From positions 1 to 21,936 of the forward strand of contig DOWL01000105.1 of NCBI GenBank assembly GCA_003519585.1: 21,936 nucleotides of DNA. The letters are read 5' to 3'. This document shows positions 15,145 to 21,936 of this stretch, piece after piece (positions within the stretch are counted from its first letter, which is position 1; the number at the start of each line of letters is the position of its first letter). Made by a program: the position numbers and the translations under genes. Origin of the DNA: Nocardioides sp. (lineage in GTDB: Bacteria > Actinomycetota > Actinomycetes > Propionibacteriales > Nocardioidaceae). The notes beneath the pieces are model-generated. The model searched no databases and was not told where the DNA came from. It was given only the letters and a program-made list of their open reading frames with translations.

Positions 15145-16296
15145 ATGACCGAGATCAACCTGGGGATGCCCGCGGCACCCCCGCCGGTGCTCGCACCGCG
15201 CCGGAAGACCCGCCAGATCAAGGTCGGCAAGGTCGGTGTGGGCAGCGACTCCCCGGTCTCGGTGCAGTCGATGACCACGACGCTCACATCCGACGTCAAC
15301 GCGACGCTGCAGCAGATCGCCGAGCTCACCGCGACCGGCTGCGACATCGTGCGAGTGGCGTGCCCCTCACAGGACGACGCCGACGCGCTCCCCGAGATCG
15401 CCCAGCACTCGCAGATCCCGGTCATCGCGGACATCCACTTCCAGCCCAAGTACGTCTTCGCGGCCATCGACGCGGGTTGCGCGGCGGTCCGGGTCAACCC
15501 CGGCAACATCCGCAAGTTCGACGACCAGATCAAGGAGATCGCGGCGGCCGCGAAGGACCGCGGCACCTCGATCCGGATCGGCGTCAACGCCGGCTCGCTC
15601 GACAAGCGGCTGCTGGAGAAGTACGGCAAGGCCACGCCGGAGGCGCTGGTCGAGTCGGCGGTCTGGGAGGCCTCGCTCTTCGAGGAGCACGACTTCCATG
15701 ACTTCAAGATCTCGGTCAAGCACAACGACCCGGTGATCATGGTCCGGGCCTACGAACTGCTCGCCGAGAGCGGCGACTGGCCGCTCCACCTCGGGGTGAC
15801 CGAGGCCGGCCCGGCGTTCCAGGGCACCATCAAGTCCGCCACGGCGTTCGGGGCGCTGCTGAGCCAGGGCATCGGCGACACGATCCGGGTCTCGCTCTCC
15901 GCCCCGCCGGTCGAGGAGGTCAAGGTCGGCCTCCAGATCCTCGAGTCGCTCAACCTGCGGCCGCGGCGGCTCGAGATCGTCTCCTGCCCGTCCTGCGGTC
16001 GGGCCCAGGTCGACGTCTACACGCTCGCCGAGCAGGTCACCGCCGGCCTCGACGGCCTCGAGGTGCCGCTGCGGGTCGCCGTGATGGGCTGTGTCGTCAA
16101 CGGTCCTGGCGAGGCCCGCGAGGCCGACCTCGGTGTGGCCTCCGGCAACGGCAAGGGCCAGATCTTCGTCAAGGGCGAGGTCATCAAGACCGTCCCCGAG
16201 TCGCAGATCGTCGAGACCCTCATCGAAGAGGCGATGCGGATCGCCGAGGGCATGGAGGCCGTCGACGGCGCAGAGGCCACCGTCACCATCTCCTAA
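15145..16296 (+). CDS. ispG: 4-hydroxy-3-methylbut-2-enyl diphosphate synthase
   Basis: IspG (GcpE) is the [4Fe-4S] enzyme that reductively opens methylerythritol cyclodiphosphate to HMBPP, the penultimate MEP-pathway step. The 383-residue length is typical for the bacterial two-domain form. The N-terminal TIM barrel shows [14 protein letters not shown] (38-51), [11 protein letters not shown] (93-103), VRVNPGNI (115-122) and [13 protein letters not shown] (143-155). The C-terminal cluster domain has Cys281 and Cys284 (SCPSCGR) and Cys316 with Glu323 ([11 protein letters not shown]). The ATG at 15145 is supported by the leaderless promoter spacing. Its neighbour dxr works earlier in the same pathway. 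Confidence 0.97.
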   Translation: MTEINLGMPAAPPPVLAPRRKTRQIKVGKVGVGSDSPVSVQSMTTTLTSDVNATLQQIAELTATGCDIVRVACPSQDDADALPEIAQHSQIPVIADIHFQPKYVFAAIDAGCAAVRVNPGNIRKFDDQIKEIAAAAKDRGTSIRIGVNAGSLDKRLLEKYGKATPEALVESAVWEASLFEEHDFHDFKISVKHNDPVIMVRAYELLAESGDWPLHLGVTEAGPAFQGTIKSATAFGALLSQGIGDTIRVSLSAPPVEEVKVGLQILESLNLRPRRLEIVSCPSCGRAQVDVYTLAEQVTAGLDGLEVPLRVAVMGCVVNGPGEAREADLGVASGNGKGQIFVKGEVIKTVPESQIVETLIEEAMRIAEGMEAVDGAEATVTIS

Positions 16297-16299
16297 ACT
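16294..16299 (+). promoter_or_regulatory. -10 box for the GNAT gene overlapping the ispG stop codon
   Basis: TAAACT begins with the TAA stop codon of ispG, is followed by CGCCTC (6 nt), and then the GTG at 16306. No Shine-Dalgarno sequence is present. Confidence 0.5.
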
Positions 16300-16305
16300 C
16301 GCCTC

Positions 16306-17151
16306 GTGCTGACCACGCGCCATGGCGTACGTCCCCTCGGGACGCCCGACCTCGACGCGTTCCTGGCGCTCACGAGCCGGCATCCAGTCGTCAACGTCTT
16401 CGCCGACCACCGCGCCCGGACCACCAATCTCGAGCCACGCTGGCTCGGCGGGGAGATGTGGGGGCGCTTCGAAGATGGCGACCTGGTGGCGGCCTGCCAC
16501 GTCGGCGCCAACCTGGTCCCGGTCGAGGCCACGCCGGACGACGCGCGGGCCTTCGCCGAGCGCGCCATGACCCGGAGCCGGAGCGTCTCCACGATCGTGG
16601 GGCCGCACGACGCGGTCGAGGTGTTCTGGAACACCGTGTCCTCCGCCTGGGACCGCCCGCGTGAGCTGCGCTGGCACCAGCCACACCTCGAGATCGACCG
16701 GGCGCCCGCGGTCGAGGGTCACCCCGACGTACGCCGCACCACGCGATGGGACCTCGACTCGCTCTACCCGGCGTGCGTCGCGATGTACACCGAGGAGGTC
16801 GGCGTCTCTCCCGAGGTCGGAGGCGGCGCGGAGCTCTACCGCGCGCGGGTCCAGCAGCTGATCAGCCGTGGCTGGTCCTTCGCGCGCTTCGAGGGTGACC
16901 AGCTCGTGTTCAAGGCCGAGGTGGCCTGCGCCTCGCCGTACGCCGCCCAGATCCAGGGCGTCTTCGTGCCTCCCGACCGGCGCGGTGAAGGGCTGGCGGT
17001 CTCCGGCATGGCCGCCGTGGTCGACCTGGTCCGCCGCGAGATCGCGCCGACCGTCTCGCTCTACGTCAACGAATGGAACACCCCGGCCCGCCGCGCCTAC
17101 GAGCGGGTCGGCTTCCGGGAGTCGGCACGGTTCTCGACGGTGATGTTCTAG
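16306..17151 (+). CDS. GNAT-family N-acetyltransferase with N-terminal DUF4081-like domain
   Basis: This 281-residue protein has an N-terminal domain (about 1-135) like those in actinobacterial GNAT proteins encoded after ispG. The C-terminal GNAT domain has the acetyl-CoA loop GVFVPPDRRGEGLAVSGM (218-235) and the terminal strand/helix VSLYVNEWNTPARRAYERVG. The acceptor substrate is unknown. The GTG start lies 9 nt after ispG; its -10 box overlaps the ispG stop, so it may be transcribed on its own as well as by readthrough. The order dxr-rip1-ispG-GNAT is the same as in Mycobacterium tuberculosis, where Rv2867c is the acetyltransferase. Its TAG stop overlaps the TAG of the convergent gene. 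Confidence 0.88.
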   Translation: MLTTRHGVRPLGTPDLDAFLALTSRHPVVNVFADHRARTTNLEPRWLGGEMWGRFEDGDLVAACHVGANLVPVEATPDDARAFAERAMTRSRSVSTIVGPHDAVEVFWNTVSSAWDRPRELRWHQPHLEIDRAPAVEGHPDVRRTTRWDLDSLYPACVAMYTEEVGVSPEVGGGAELYRARVQQLISRGWSFARFEGDQLVFKAEVACASPYAAQIQGVFVPPDRRGEGLAVSGMAAVVDLVRREIAPTVSLYVNEWNTPARRAYERVGFRESARFSTVMF

Positions 17152-17822
17152 CCCGCGTACATCCGCTCGTGCTGCTCGATGGTGATCACCCGCAGCACCT
17201 CGGCCCACGCGGCCAGCGCGGCGACCATCACGGCCGCGGTGATCACCGACAGCTGATGAGCCGAGGCGGCGAAGTCGAACTCGACCAGGGCCTTGCCCTG
17301 CAGGTTGAACGAGGCGTACCAGCCGATCTCCGTCGCTAAGAACAGCGCCCACCAGCAGCCGATCAGCGCGGTGGAGCCGGCAGCCGGCGCGAGCGCCCGT
17401 CGTACGTCGCGCACCACCTCGAACGGGAACCAGAGCGACACCACGGGGGTCACCCAGCCGCCCCAGGCCCACCCGGCTCGCCGCGCGTGCAGGCTTCCCG
17501 GCTCGAGCACCTCCGCGTTGGTGCGGGCCCGGTGCAGCCACATCGCCCCGGTCACGGCGCCGGCCAGCAGTCCGAGCACCGCCAGCGCAGTGCCGGCGTA
17601 GTGGACCCCGAGGCTCCAGTCGACCGCCTCCAACCCCTGCTCCGACCGCGCCCGGGCGGCGCGACCGAGCACCGCGGCGGACACGCATGTGCCCACGGTT
17701 GCGACCGCCGCCGCGACGAACGCGAGCACCCCCAGCGCGGTCAGGTCTTTCGCCGGTCGCGCTCCCTGACCGGCGCCGGCGTAGTACGCCGCGGCAGGGT
17801 GCAGCTGGCTCTGTTCTGTCAT
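17148..17822 (-). CDS. DUF4328 integral membrane protein
   Basis: This 224-residue protein has about five hydrophobic segments (near 29-53, 70-95, 122-140, 155-178 and 192-215). The short N-terminal tail is rich in Ala, Tyr and Gln. The central RRAGWAWGGWVTPVVSLWFP and EVVRDVRRA are typical of the DUF4328 family, whose function is unknown. The ATG at 17822 is preceded by a G-rich Shine-Dalgarno stretch (GGGGGG). It overlaps the convergent GNAT gene by 4 bp and lies downstream of the secreted propeller-like gene on the same strand. A tandem palindrome (17880-17904) lies in its upstream region and might be an operator. Confidence 0.82.
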   Translation of the reverse strand: MTEQSQLHPAAAYYAGAGQGARPAKDLTALGVLAFVAAAVATVGTCVSAAVLGRAARARSEQGLEAVDWSLGVHYAGTALAVLGLLAGAVTGAMWLHRARTNAEVLEPGSLHARRAGWAWGGWVTPVVSLWFPFEVVRDVRRALAPAAGSTALIGCWWALFLATEIGWYASFNLQGKALVEFDFAASAHQLSVITAAVMVAALAAWAEVLRVITIEQHERMYAG

Positions 17823-17879
17823 CAGGCCCCCCAGGTGACTAGATAGGCATCCTGGACGAAGAGCCTTCCCGCGCGAAGC

Positions 17880-17904
17880 TCGTCTAGACGCCCCGTCTAG
17901 ACGA
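17880..17904. repeat. Tandem 10-bp palindrome CGTCTAGACG; candidate operator
   Basis: TCGTCTAGACG, CCC, CGTCTAGACGA form a perfect 11-bp inverted repeat, and each arm is itself a 10-bp palindrome. The two centres are 14 bp apart, a little over one helical turn. The second arm contains the stop codon of the upstream gene; the first lies 58 bp before the ATG at 17822. It may bind a dimeric regulator on one DNA face, or act as an intercistronic hairpin. Confidence 0.5.
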
Positions 17905-18880
17905 CTGGCCCGCCTGAGGTGCGCGGAGACACCGTCGCGCGCAGCGCGCTGGCCCGCTCGCACCCGGCGTCGGTGCACCGGACCATGGCCGTCTTGCGGG
18001 CCCCGTTGGCCTCGAGCAGCAGGGCGGCGGGAGTCTCGAAGGTGATGGCGCCGAACCACCCCTTGTTGACGGTGTAGGAGCCGAGCTTGTGTCCGGTGAT
18101 CGCGCGCATCGCGACGTAGCCAGGGCCGATTCCGTCGCTGAGGAGGTCGACCGTCGCCATCCGGCTGCCGTCGGCGTTGAAGACCTGGACCCGCTCGCGG
18201 CACGACCGCCAGAGCAGATCGCCGGTGGAGATCCGGCGGACCACCGAGCAGCCGTCGCGGTAGGGGTCGCCGGTGTAGGCGGCGAACACGTCCGCGGACA
18301 GATCGGCGGCGTATCCGGCGGTCCGGGAGACCACCCCCACCACGCCGGTGCCGGTGTGCCAGAGCCTGGTCCGGTGCTCGCCCCCGACGAGCACGCGGGT
18401 GCCGTCGGCGTCGAGCACCGTGGAGTAGCCGCGGAAGGTGCGGGTTGCGACCGTCGCGCCCGTGGTAGCCGACCACACCTTCACCTTGGTCGTCCGGCCG
18501 TGGATCCTGGCGGAGACGAGGTTCTGGCTGTCACCGGACAGCTCGGTCAGGTAGACCTCGCCCCGACCGAGCGGGGTCCGAGTGCCATCGGGCGCGATCC
18601 GGAAGAACCGGCCGTGCGCGCCGGCCCGGTCGGCGGTGCCGACGACGTACGACGTACCGGAGGTGCCGAGCAGCACCACCGTCGGTGCCGAGACCCGGAT
18701 CCGCACCGTCCCGTCGACGATCGTCTTCCCGTCCAGGTGGGGGATCGTGACGTCGGCGCCCCGGGGCAGTTTGGCCGGGACCAGGTGGGTCGGCGGCGCG
18801 GCCGAGGCCGGCGCGGTCAGCAGCGTGGCGGCCAGCGTGCCGGCGGTGAGCACGCCGAGGAGGGCGGGGAGGGGGCGCAT
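17897..18880 (-). CDS. Secreted propeller-like protein of unknown function
   Basis: This 327-residue protein has a clear Sec signal peptide (about 1-28: [17 protein letters not shown], then APASA). The rest is beta-rich with repeated short strands such as [19 protein letters not shown] and [20 protein letters not shown]. The pattern resembles a WD40- or TolB-like propeller, although no catalytic motif is seen. Four cysteines come as two close pairs (DGC and RSC; RCTDAGC), which suggests disulfides. The ATG at 18880 has the Shine-Dalgarno sequence GAAGGA at a suitable distance. It is probably exported and soluble. I do not recognise a specific family. Confidence 0.8.
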   Translation of the reverse strand: MRPLPALLGVLTAGTLAATLLTAPASAAPPTHLVPAKLPRGADVTIPHLDGKTIVDGTVRIRVSAPTVVLLGTSGTSYVVGTADRAGAHGRFFRIAPDGTRTPLGRGEVYLTELSGDSQNLVSARIHGRTTKVKVWSATTGATVATRTFRGYSTVLDADGTRVLVGGEHRTRLWHTGTGVVGVVSRTAGYAADLSADVFAAYTGDPYRDGCSVVRRISTGDLLWRSCRERVQVFNADGSRMATVDLLSDGIGPGYVAMRAITGHKLGSYTVNKGWFGAITFETPAALLLEANGARKTAMVRCTDAGCERASALRATVSPRTSGGPVV

Positions 18881-18932
18881 GGTCGGGTCCTTCGTCTGGG
18901 TCGTCAAGGGTCGTCGGGGGAGACGCTCGGCC

Positions 18933-18956
18933 CGCCCCGATGGTTGCATCGGGGCG
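18933..18956. repeat. Perfect 10-bp hairpin between divergent genes
   Basis: CGCCCCGATG, loop GTTG, CATCGGGGCG. It lies 53 nt upstream of the propeller-like ATG and 54 nt upstream of proS. Because both genes point away from it, a terminator role is unlikely. An operator or a 5'-leader hairpin is more plausible. Confidence 0.45.
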
Positions 18957-18997
18957 CGAGTTGCGAAACCGCGTCGAAGTCTCCGACCGCGCGCCCG

Positions 18998-19003
18998 TAC
19001 CCT
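18998..19003 (+). promoter_or_regulatory. Leaderless-type -10 box for proS
   Basis: TACCCT followed by 7 nt and the ATG at 19011. No Shine-Dalgarno sequence precedes that ATG. No clear -35 box was found. Confidence 0.4.
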
Positions 19004-19010
19004 TCTCCGC

Positions 19011-20789
19011 ATGATCTTGCGGATGTCCAGCCTGTTCGTGCGCACGCTGCGTGACGATCCCGCGGACGCCGAGGTGCCGAGCCACAAGCTGCTGGTGCGC
19101 GCTGGGTACATCCGGCGGGCCGCCCCCGGGATCTACACCTGGCTGCCGCTCGGGCTGCGGGTGCTGCGCAAGGTCGAGAACATCATCCGCGAGGAGATGG
19201 ACGCGATCGGCGCCCAGGAGCTGCTCTTCCCGGCGCTGTTGCCCCGGGAGCCCTACGACGCGTCGGGCCGCTGGACCGAGTACGGCGACGGAATCTTCCG
19301 GCTCAAGGACCGCAAGGAGGCCGACTACCTGCTCGGGCCGACGCACGAGGAGATGTTCACGCTAGTCGTGAAGGACCTCTACTCGTCGTACAAGGACCTG
19401 CCGCTGGCGATCTACCAGATCCAGACCAAGTACCGCGACGAGGCACGGCCCCGGGCCGGGCTGCTGCGTGGGCGCGAGTTCGTGATGAAGGACAGCTACT
19501 CCTTCGACGTCGACGACGCGGGACTCGACGCCAGCTACCAGCGCCACCGCGACGCCTACATCCGGATCTTCGACAAGCTCGGCTTCGAGTTCGTCATCGT
19601 CAAGGCGATGAGCGGGGCGATGGGCGGCTCCAAGTCCGAGGAGTTCCTCGCCAAGGCGGCGGTCGGCGAGGACACCTACGTCCGCTGCACGCGCTGCGAC
19701 TACGCCGCCAACGTCGAGGCCGTCGACACCCCCGCGCCCGCCCCGTCGGCGTACGACGACGCCGCGGCCGCCCACGCCGAGCAGACGCCGGACACACCCA
19801 CGATCGACACTCTGGTGGCCCACCTCGACGCGGCGTTCCCGCGCGCCGATCGGCCCTGGACCGCCGGCGACACGCTCAAGAACGTCGTCTTCTCGGTCCG
19901 GTACCCCGACGGCACGGTCGAGGCATTGGCCATCGGCCTGCCCGGCGACCGCGAGGTGGACACGAAGCGGCTGGAGTCCAAGCTGGGGGAGGGCGTGACC
20001 TTCGAGCCCTTCGGCGAGGCCGACTTCGCGGCCCGGCCGACCCTGGCCAAGGGCTACATCGGCCCCGGCGCGCTGGGCGAGAAGAAGCCCGCCGGTGTGC
20101 GCTACCTGCTCGATCCGCGCGTCGTCGAGGGCACGGCCTGGGTGACCGGCGCCGACATCTCCGGCAGCCACGTGCTCGACCTGGTGGCCGGCCGCGACTT
20201 CACCGGCGATGGGGTCATCGACGTGGGCGAAGTGCGCGACGGCGACCCCTGTCCGGTCTGCGGCGTCACGGATGGCGGGGTGCTCGAGTCCGCCCGCGGC
20301 ATCGAGATGGGCCACATCTTCCAGCTCGGCCGCAAGTTCGCCGACGCACTCGGCCTCCAGGTCCTCGACGAGAACGGCAAGCTGGTCACGGTCACCATGG
20401 GCTCCTACGGCATCGGGCCCTCGCGTGCCGTCGCCGCGATCGCCGAGGGCACCCTCGACGAGCTCGGCCTCTCGTGGCCGCGCAACGTCGCGCCCGCCGA
20501 CGTACACCTGGTGGCGACCGGCAAGGACGAGGAGGTGTTCGCGGCCGCCGAGCGGATCGCGACCGAACTCTCCGCCGCCGGTGTGGAGGTGCTCTACGAC
20601 GACCGCCCCAAGGTCAGCCCGGGCGTGAAGTTCAAGGACGCCGAGATCATCGGCGTCCCCACGATCGTCGTGGTCGGCCGCAACCTGGCCGAGGGCACGA
20701 TCGAAGTCCGCGACCGGGCCACCGGCGAGCGCGAGGACGTCGCGGCCGAGTCGGTCGTCGACCATGTGATCGGCGTGGTCAGGGCCTGA
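19011..20789 (+). CDS. proS: Proline--tRNA ligase (bacterial type with editing domain)
   Basis: ProS charges tRNA-Pro with proline in the cytoplasm. The 592-residue length fits the bacterial form with an inserted editing domain. The class II core shows GPTHEE (109-114), motif 2 [19 protein letters not shown] (139-157) followed by VMKDSYSF, and motif 3 [15 protein letters not shown] (463-477). The editing insertion covers about 225-410. A CTRCDY pair (226-231) and a CPVCG pair (414-418) flank it. The C-terminal anticodon-binding domain (about 490-592) contains [20 protein letters not shown]. An alternative ATG exists at 19023. It converges on the aldo/keto reductase gene with only 7 bp between stops. 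Confidence 0.97.
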   Translation: MILRMSSLFVRTLRDDPADAEVPSHKLLVRAGYIRRAAPGIYTWLPLGLRVLRKVENIIREEMDAIGAQELLFPALLPREPYDASGRWTEYGDGIFRLKDRKEADYLLGPTHEEMFTLVVKDLYSSYKDLPLAIYQIQTKYRDEARPRAGLLRGREFVMKDSYSFDVDDAGLDASYQRHRDAYIRIFDKLGFEFVIVKAMSGAMGGSKSEEFLAKAAVGEDTYVRCTRCDYAANVEAVDTPAPAPSAYDDAAAAHAEQTPDTPTIDTLVAHLDAAFPRADRPWTAGDTLKNVVFSVRYPDGTVEALAIGLPGDREVDTKRLESKLGEGVTFEPFGEADFAARPTLAKGYIGPGALGEKKPAGVRYLLDPRVVEGTAWVTGADISGSHVLDLVAGRDFTGDGVIDVGEVRDGDPCPVCGVTDGGVLESARGIEMGHIFQLGRKFADALGLQVLDENGKLVTVTMGSYGIGPSRAVAAIAEGTLDELGLSWPRNVAPADVHLVATGKDEEVFAAAERIATELSAAGVEVLYDDRPKVSPGVKFKDAEIIGVPTIVVVGRNLAEGTIEVRDRATGEREDVAAESVVDHVIGVVRA

Positions 20790-20796
20790 TCAAGCC

Positions 20797-21744
20797 TCAA
20801 ATCTCATTTAGATCGGCGAGGTCCTCGGTGGTCGGCTGCCACCGCAGGGCGGCGGCGTTGGCCCGGACCTGGTCTCCGCGGGTGGCGCCGGAGATGACCG
20901 ACGACACACACGGCTGTGCGGCCAGACCCGCGATGGCGACGTCGAGCAACGACAGGTCGCGGTCGGCGGCGTAGCTCTCCAGGGCCTCGATCCGATCCCA
21001 GTCCGCGGTGGCGAGCCACCCGCTGCGGGCCGGGTCGAGCGCCGCGCGGGAGCCCTCGGGCGCGCCCTCGCCGCGGTGGTACTTGCCGGTGAGCAGGCCG
21101 TATTCCAGCGGGAAGAACGGCAGGATCCCCAGGCCGAACCGCTCGCTGGCCGGGGCCACCTCGTCCTCCACGGTCCGGTCGAGCAGTGAGTAGCGGTTCT
21201 GGACCGAGACGAACGGCGTGAGCCCGCCGGAGCTCGCCGTCCAGGCGGCATCGGCCACCTGCCAGCCGTCGAAGTTGGAGCAGCCGACGTAGAGCACCTT
21301 GCCCTCGCGGACCAGGTCGTCGAGCGCCGCGAGAGTCTCCTCGAGCGGCGTGATCGCGTCGTAGGCGTGCAGTTGATAGAGGTCGACGTGGTCGGTCTGC
21401 AGCCGACGCAGGCTGGCCTCGATCGCGCGTCGTACGTAGCGACGGGAGCCGCGCACGCCGTGATCGGCGCCGAGCGTGCCCTGCATGTCCATCCCGAACT
21501 TGGTGGCCACCACGAAGCGGTCGCGGCGTCCTCTCAGCGCGTCGCCGAGCAGCTCCTCGCTCTGGCCGGGGTGGCCGCCGTATATGTCCGCGGTGTCGAG
21601 CAGGGTGACCCCCGTGTCCTCCGCGGCGTCCAGGATCTCCGAGACCCCGGCGGCGTCGACGCGTCGGCCGAAGGCGTTGCAGCCGATCCCGACCGCGCTG
21701 ACCATGAGTCCCGACTCGCCGAGGGGGCGCTGTTCCATTTCCAT
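20797..21744 (-). CDS. Aldo/keto reductase
   Basis: This 315-residue NAD(P)H-dependent oxidoreductase has the intact AKR tetrad: Asp50 and Tyr55 (LLDTADIYGG), Lys82 (ATKFG) and His126 (YQLHAYD). Further family blocks are VGCSNFDGWQVADA and VQNRYSLLDR; the C-terminal cofactor-binding region contains VISGATRGDQVRANAAAL. The closest look-alikes are the tas/YajO-type, general-stress reductases. The carbonyl substrate is unknown. The ATG at 21744 is supported by TAGGGT 7 nt upstream; an in-frame ATG two codons later is also possible. It shares a 31-bp divergent promoter with the HAD-like gene. Confidence 0.93.
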   Translation of the reverse strand: MEMEQRPLGESGLMVSAVGIGCNAFGRRVDAAGVSEILDAAEDTGVTLLDTADIYGGHPGQSEELLGDALRGRRDRFVVATKFGMDMQGTLGADHGVRGSRRYVRRAIEASLRRLQTDHVDLYQLHAYDAITPLEETLAALDDLVREGKVLYVGCSNFDGWQVADAAWTASSGGLTPFVSVQNRYSLLDRTVEDEVAPASERFGLGILPFFPLEYGLLTGKYHRGEGAPEGSRAALDPARSGWLATADWDRIEALESYAADRDLSLLDVAIAGLAAQPCVSSVISGATRGDQVRANAAALRWQPTTEDLADLNEI

Positions 21745-21775
21745 GTCGACGACCCTATGGAACTAGGTTTCGCGC
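21745..21775. promoter_or_regulatory. 31-bp divergent promoter for two leaderless genes
   Basis: On the minus strand TAGGGT (21757-21752) lies 7 nt before the reductase ATG at 21744. On the plus strand TAGGTT (21764-21769) lies 6 nt before the HAD ATG at 21776. The two boxes are 6 bp apart, so each -35 region must fall in or past the other gene's box or start codon. Confidence 0.55.
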
Positions 21776-21936
21776 ATGCCGATCGACGCTGTGATCTTCG
21801 ACTGGGGCGGCACGCTCACCGCGTGGCACGACATCGACTTCCACGCCGAGTCGCTGGCGTTGGCCCAGGCGGTCGTGGGCGCCGACCACGAGGCCGAGGT
21901 CTCCCAACAGCTCCTGCACGCCGCCGGCAACACCAT
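21776..21936 (+). CDS. HAD-superfamily hydrolase (5' part; 3' end outside window)
   Basis: The 53 visible codons begin MPIDAVIFDWGGTLTAWHD. Motif I of HAD hydrolases is DXDXT; here it is Asp9-Trp-Gly-Gly-Thr13. The nucleophile position is kept, but the second aspartate, usually the acid/base in phosphatases, is Gly. The FDWGGTL form recurs in a subset of HAD-like proteins, so this need not mean inactivity. The cap and the remaining motifs lie beyond the right edge, so substrate cannot be inferred. The ATG fits the leaderless spacing (TAGGTT, 6 nt). It is divergent from the aldo/keto reductase. Confidence 0.8.
   Translation, partial: MPIDAVIFDWGGTLTAWHDIDFHAESLALAQAVVGADHEAEVSQQLLHAAGNT

Noticed and set aside
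12779..17688. Long minus-strand open frames (about 770 codons each) opposite dxr, rip1, ispG and GNAT
   Set aside because: They are rich in Arg, Gly, Asp and His with no domain motifs. The plus-strand genes there are unambiguous.

Overview
The window is very GC-rich, densely coded DNA from an actinobacterium. A Nocardioides-like member of the Propionibacteriales is my best guess. It rests on the gene order dxr–rip1–ispG–GNAT (shared with Mycobacterium), frequent GTG starts, a secreted RCC1-repeat/PKD protein, and many genes with a TANNNT -10 box only 6-7 nt before the start codon (leaderless mRNAs). It reads as ordinary chromosome, with no rRNA, tRNA, CRISPR, phage or transposase gene.

Layout. 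1-1518 (-): a 10-TM PAS sensor histidine kinase, cut by the left edge. 1663-2508 (+): a PRMT-like SAM methyltransferase. 2640-2959 (+): remnant of a PotA-type ABC ATPase that lost its core. 2960-4072 (-): SolA-type N-methyl amino acid oxidase, divergent from 4151-6394 (+), a cyclodeaminase/cyclohydrolase-family gene and fhs. 6535-8607 (-): secreted RCC1/PKD protein. 8686-11093 (-): gabT-like aminotransferase with an overlapping GH32 beta-fructosidase. 11267-12361 (-): secreted polysaccharide deacetylase, bracketed by two inverted copies of a 168-bp element. 12605-17151 (+): dxr, rip1, ispG and a GNAT gene. 17148-18880 (-): DUF4328 membrane protein and a secreted propeller-like protein. 19011-20789 (+): proS. 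20797-21744 (-): aldo/keto reductase, divergent from a HAD-like hydrolase cut by the right edge.

How the genes relate. dxr and ispG are two MEP-pathway steps, with the Rip1 site-2 protease between them. Fhs and the FTCD_C-type protein both act on folate-bound one-carbon units. The divergent SolA oxidase would release formaldehyde, so 2960-6394 may be a small one-carbon unit (inference).

The most unusual signal is the pair of 168-bp elements (11103-11270 and 12423-12590). They align without gaps at about 68% identity. Each begins and ends in CTAG, and each can fold its ends into a ~27-bp stem. Several base pairs of that stem differ between the copies on both sides at once, so pairing is kept. 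Each copy ends 9-14 nt before a start codon (gabT, dxr), in the sense orientation. This could be a structured RNA leader family or a MITE.
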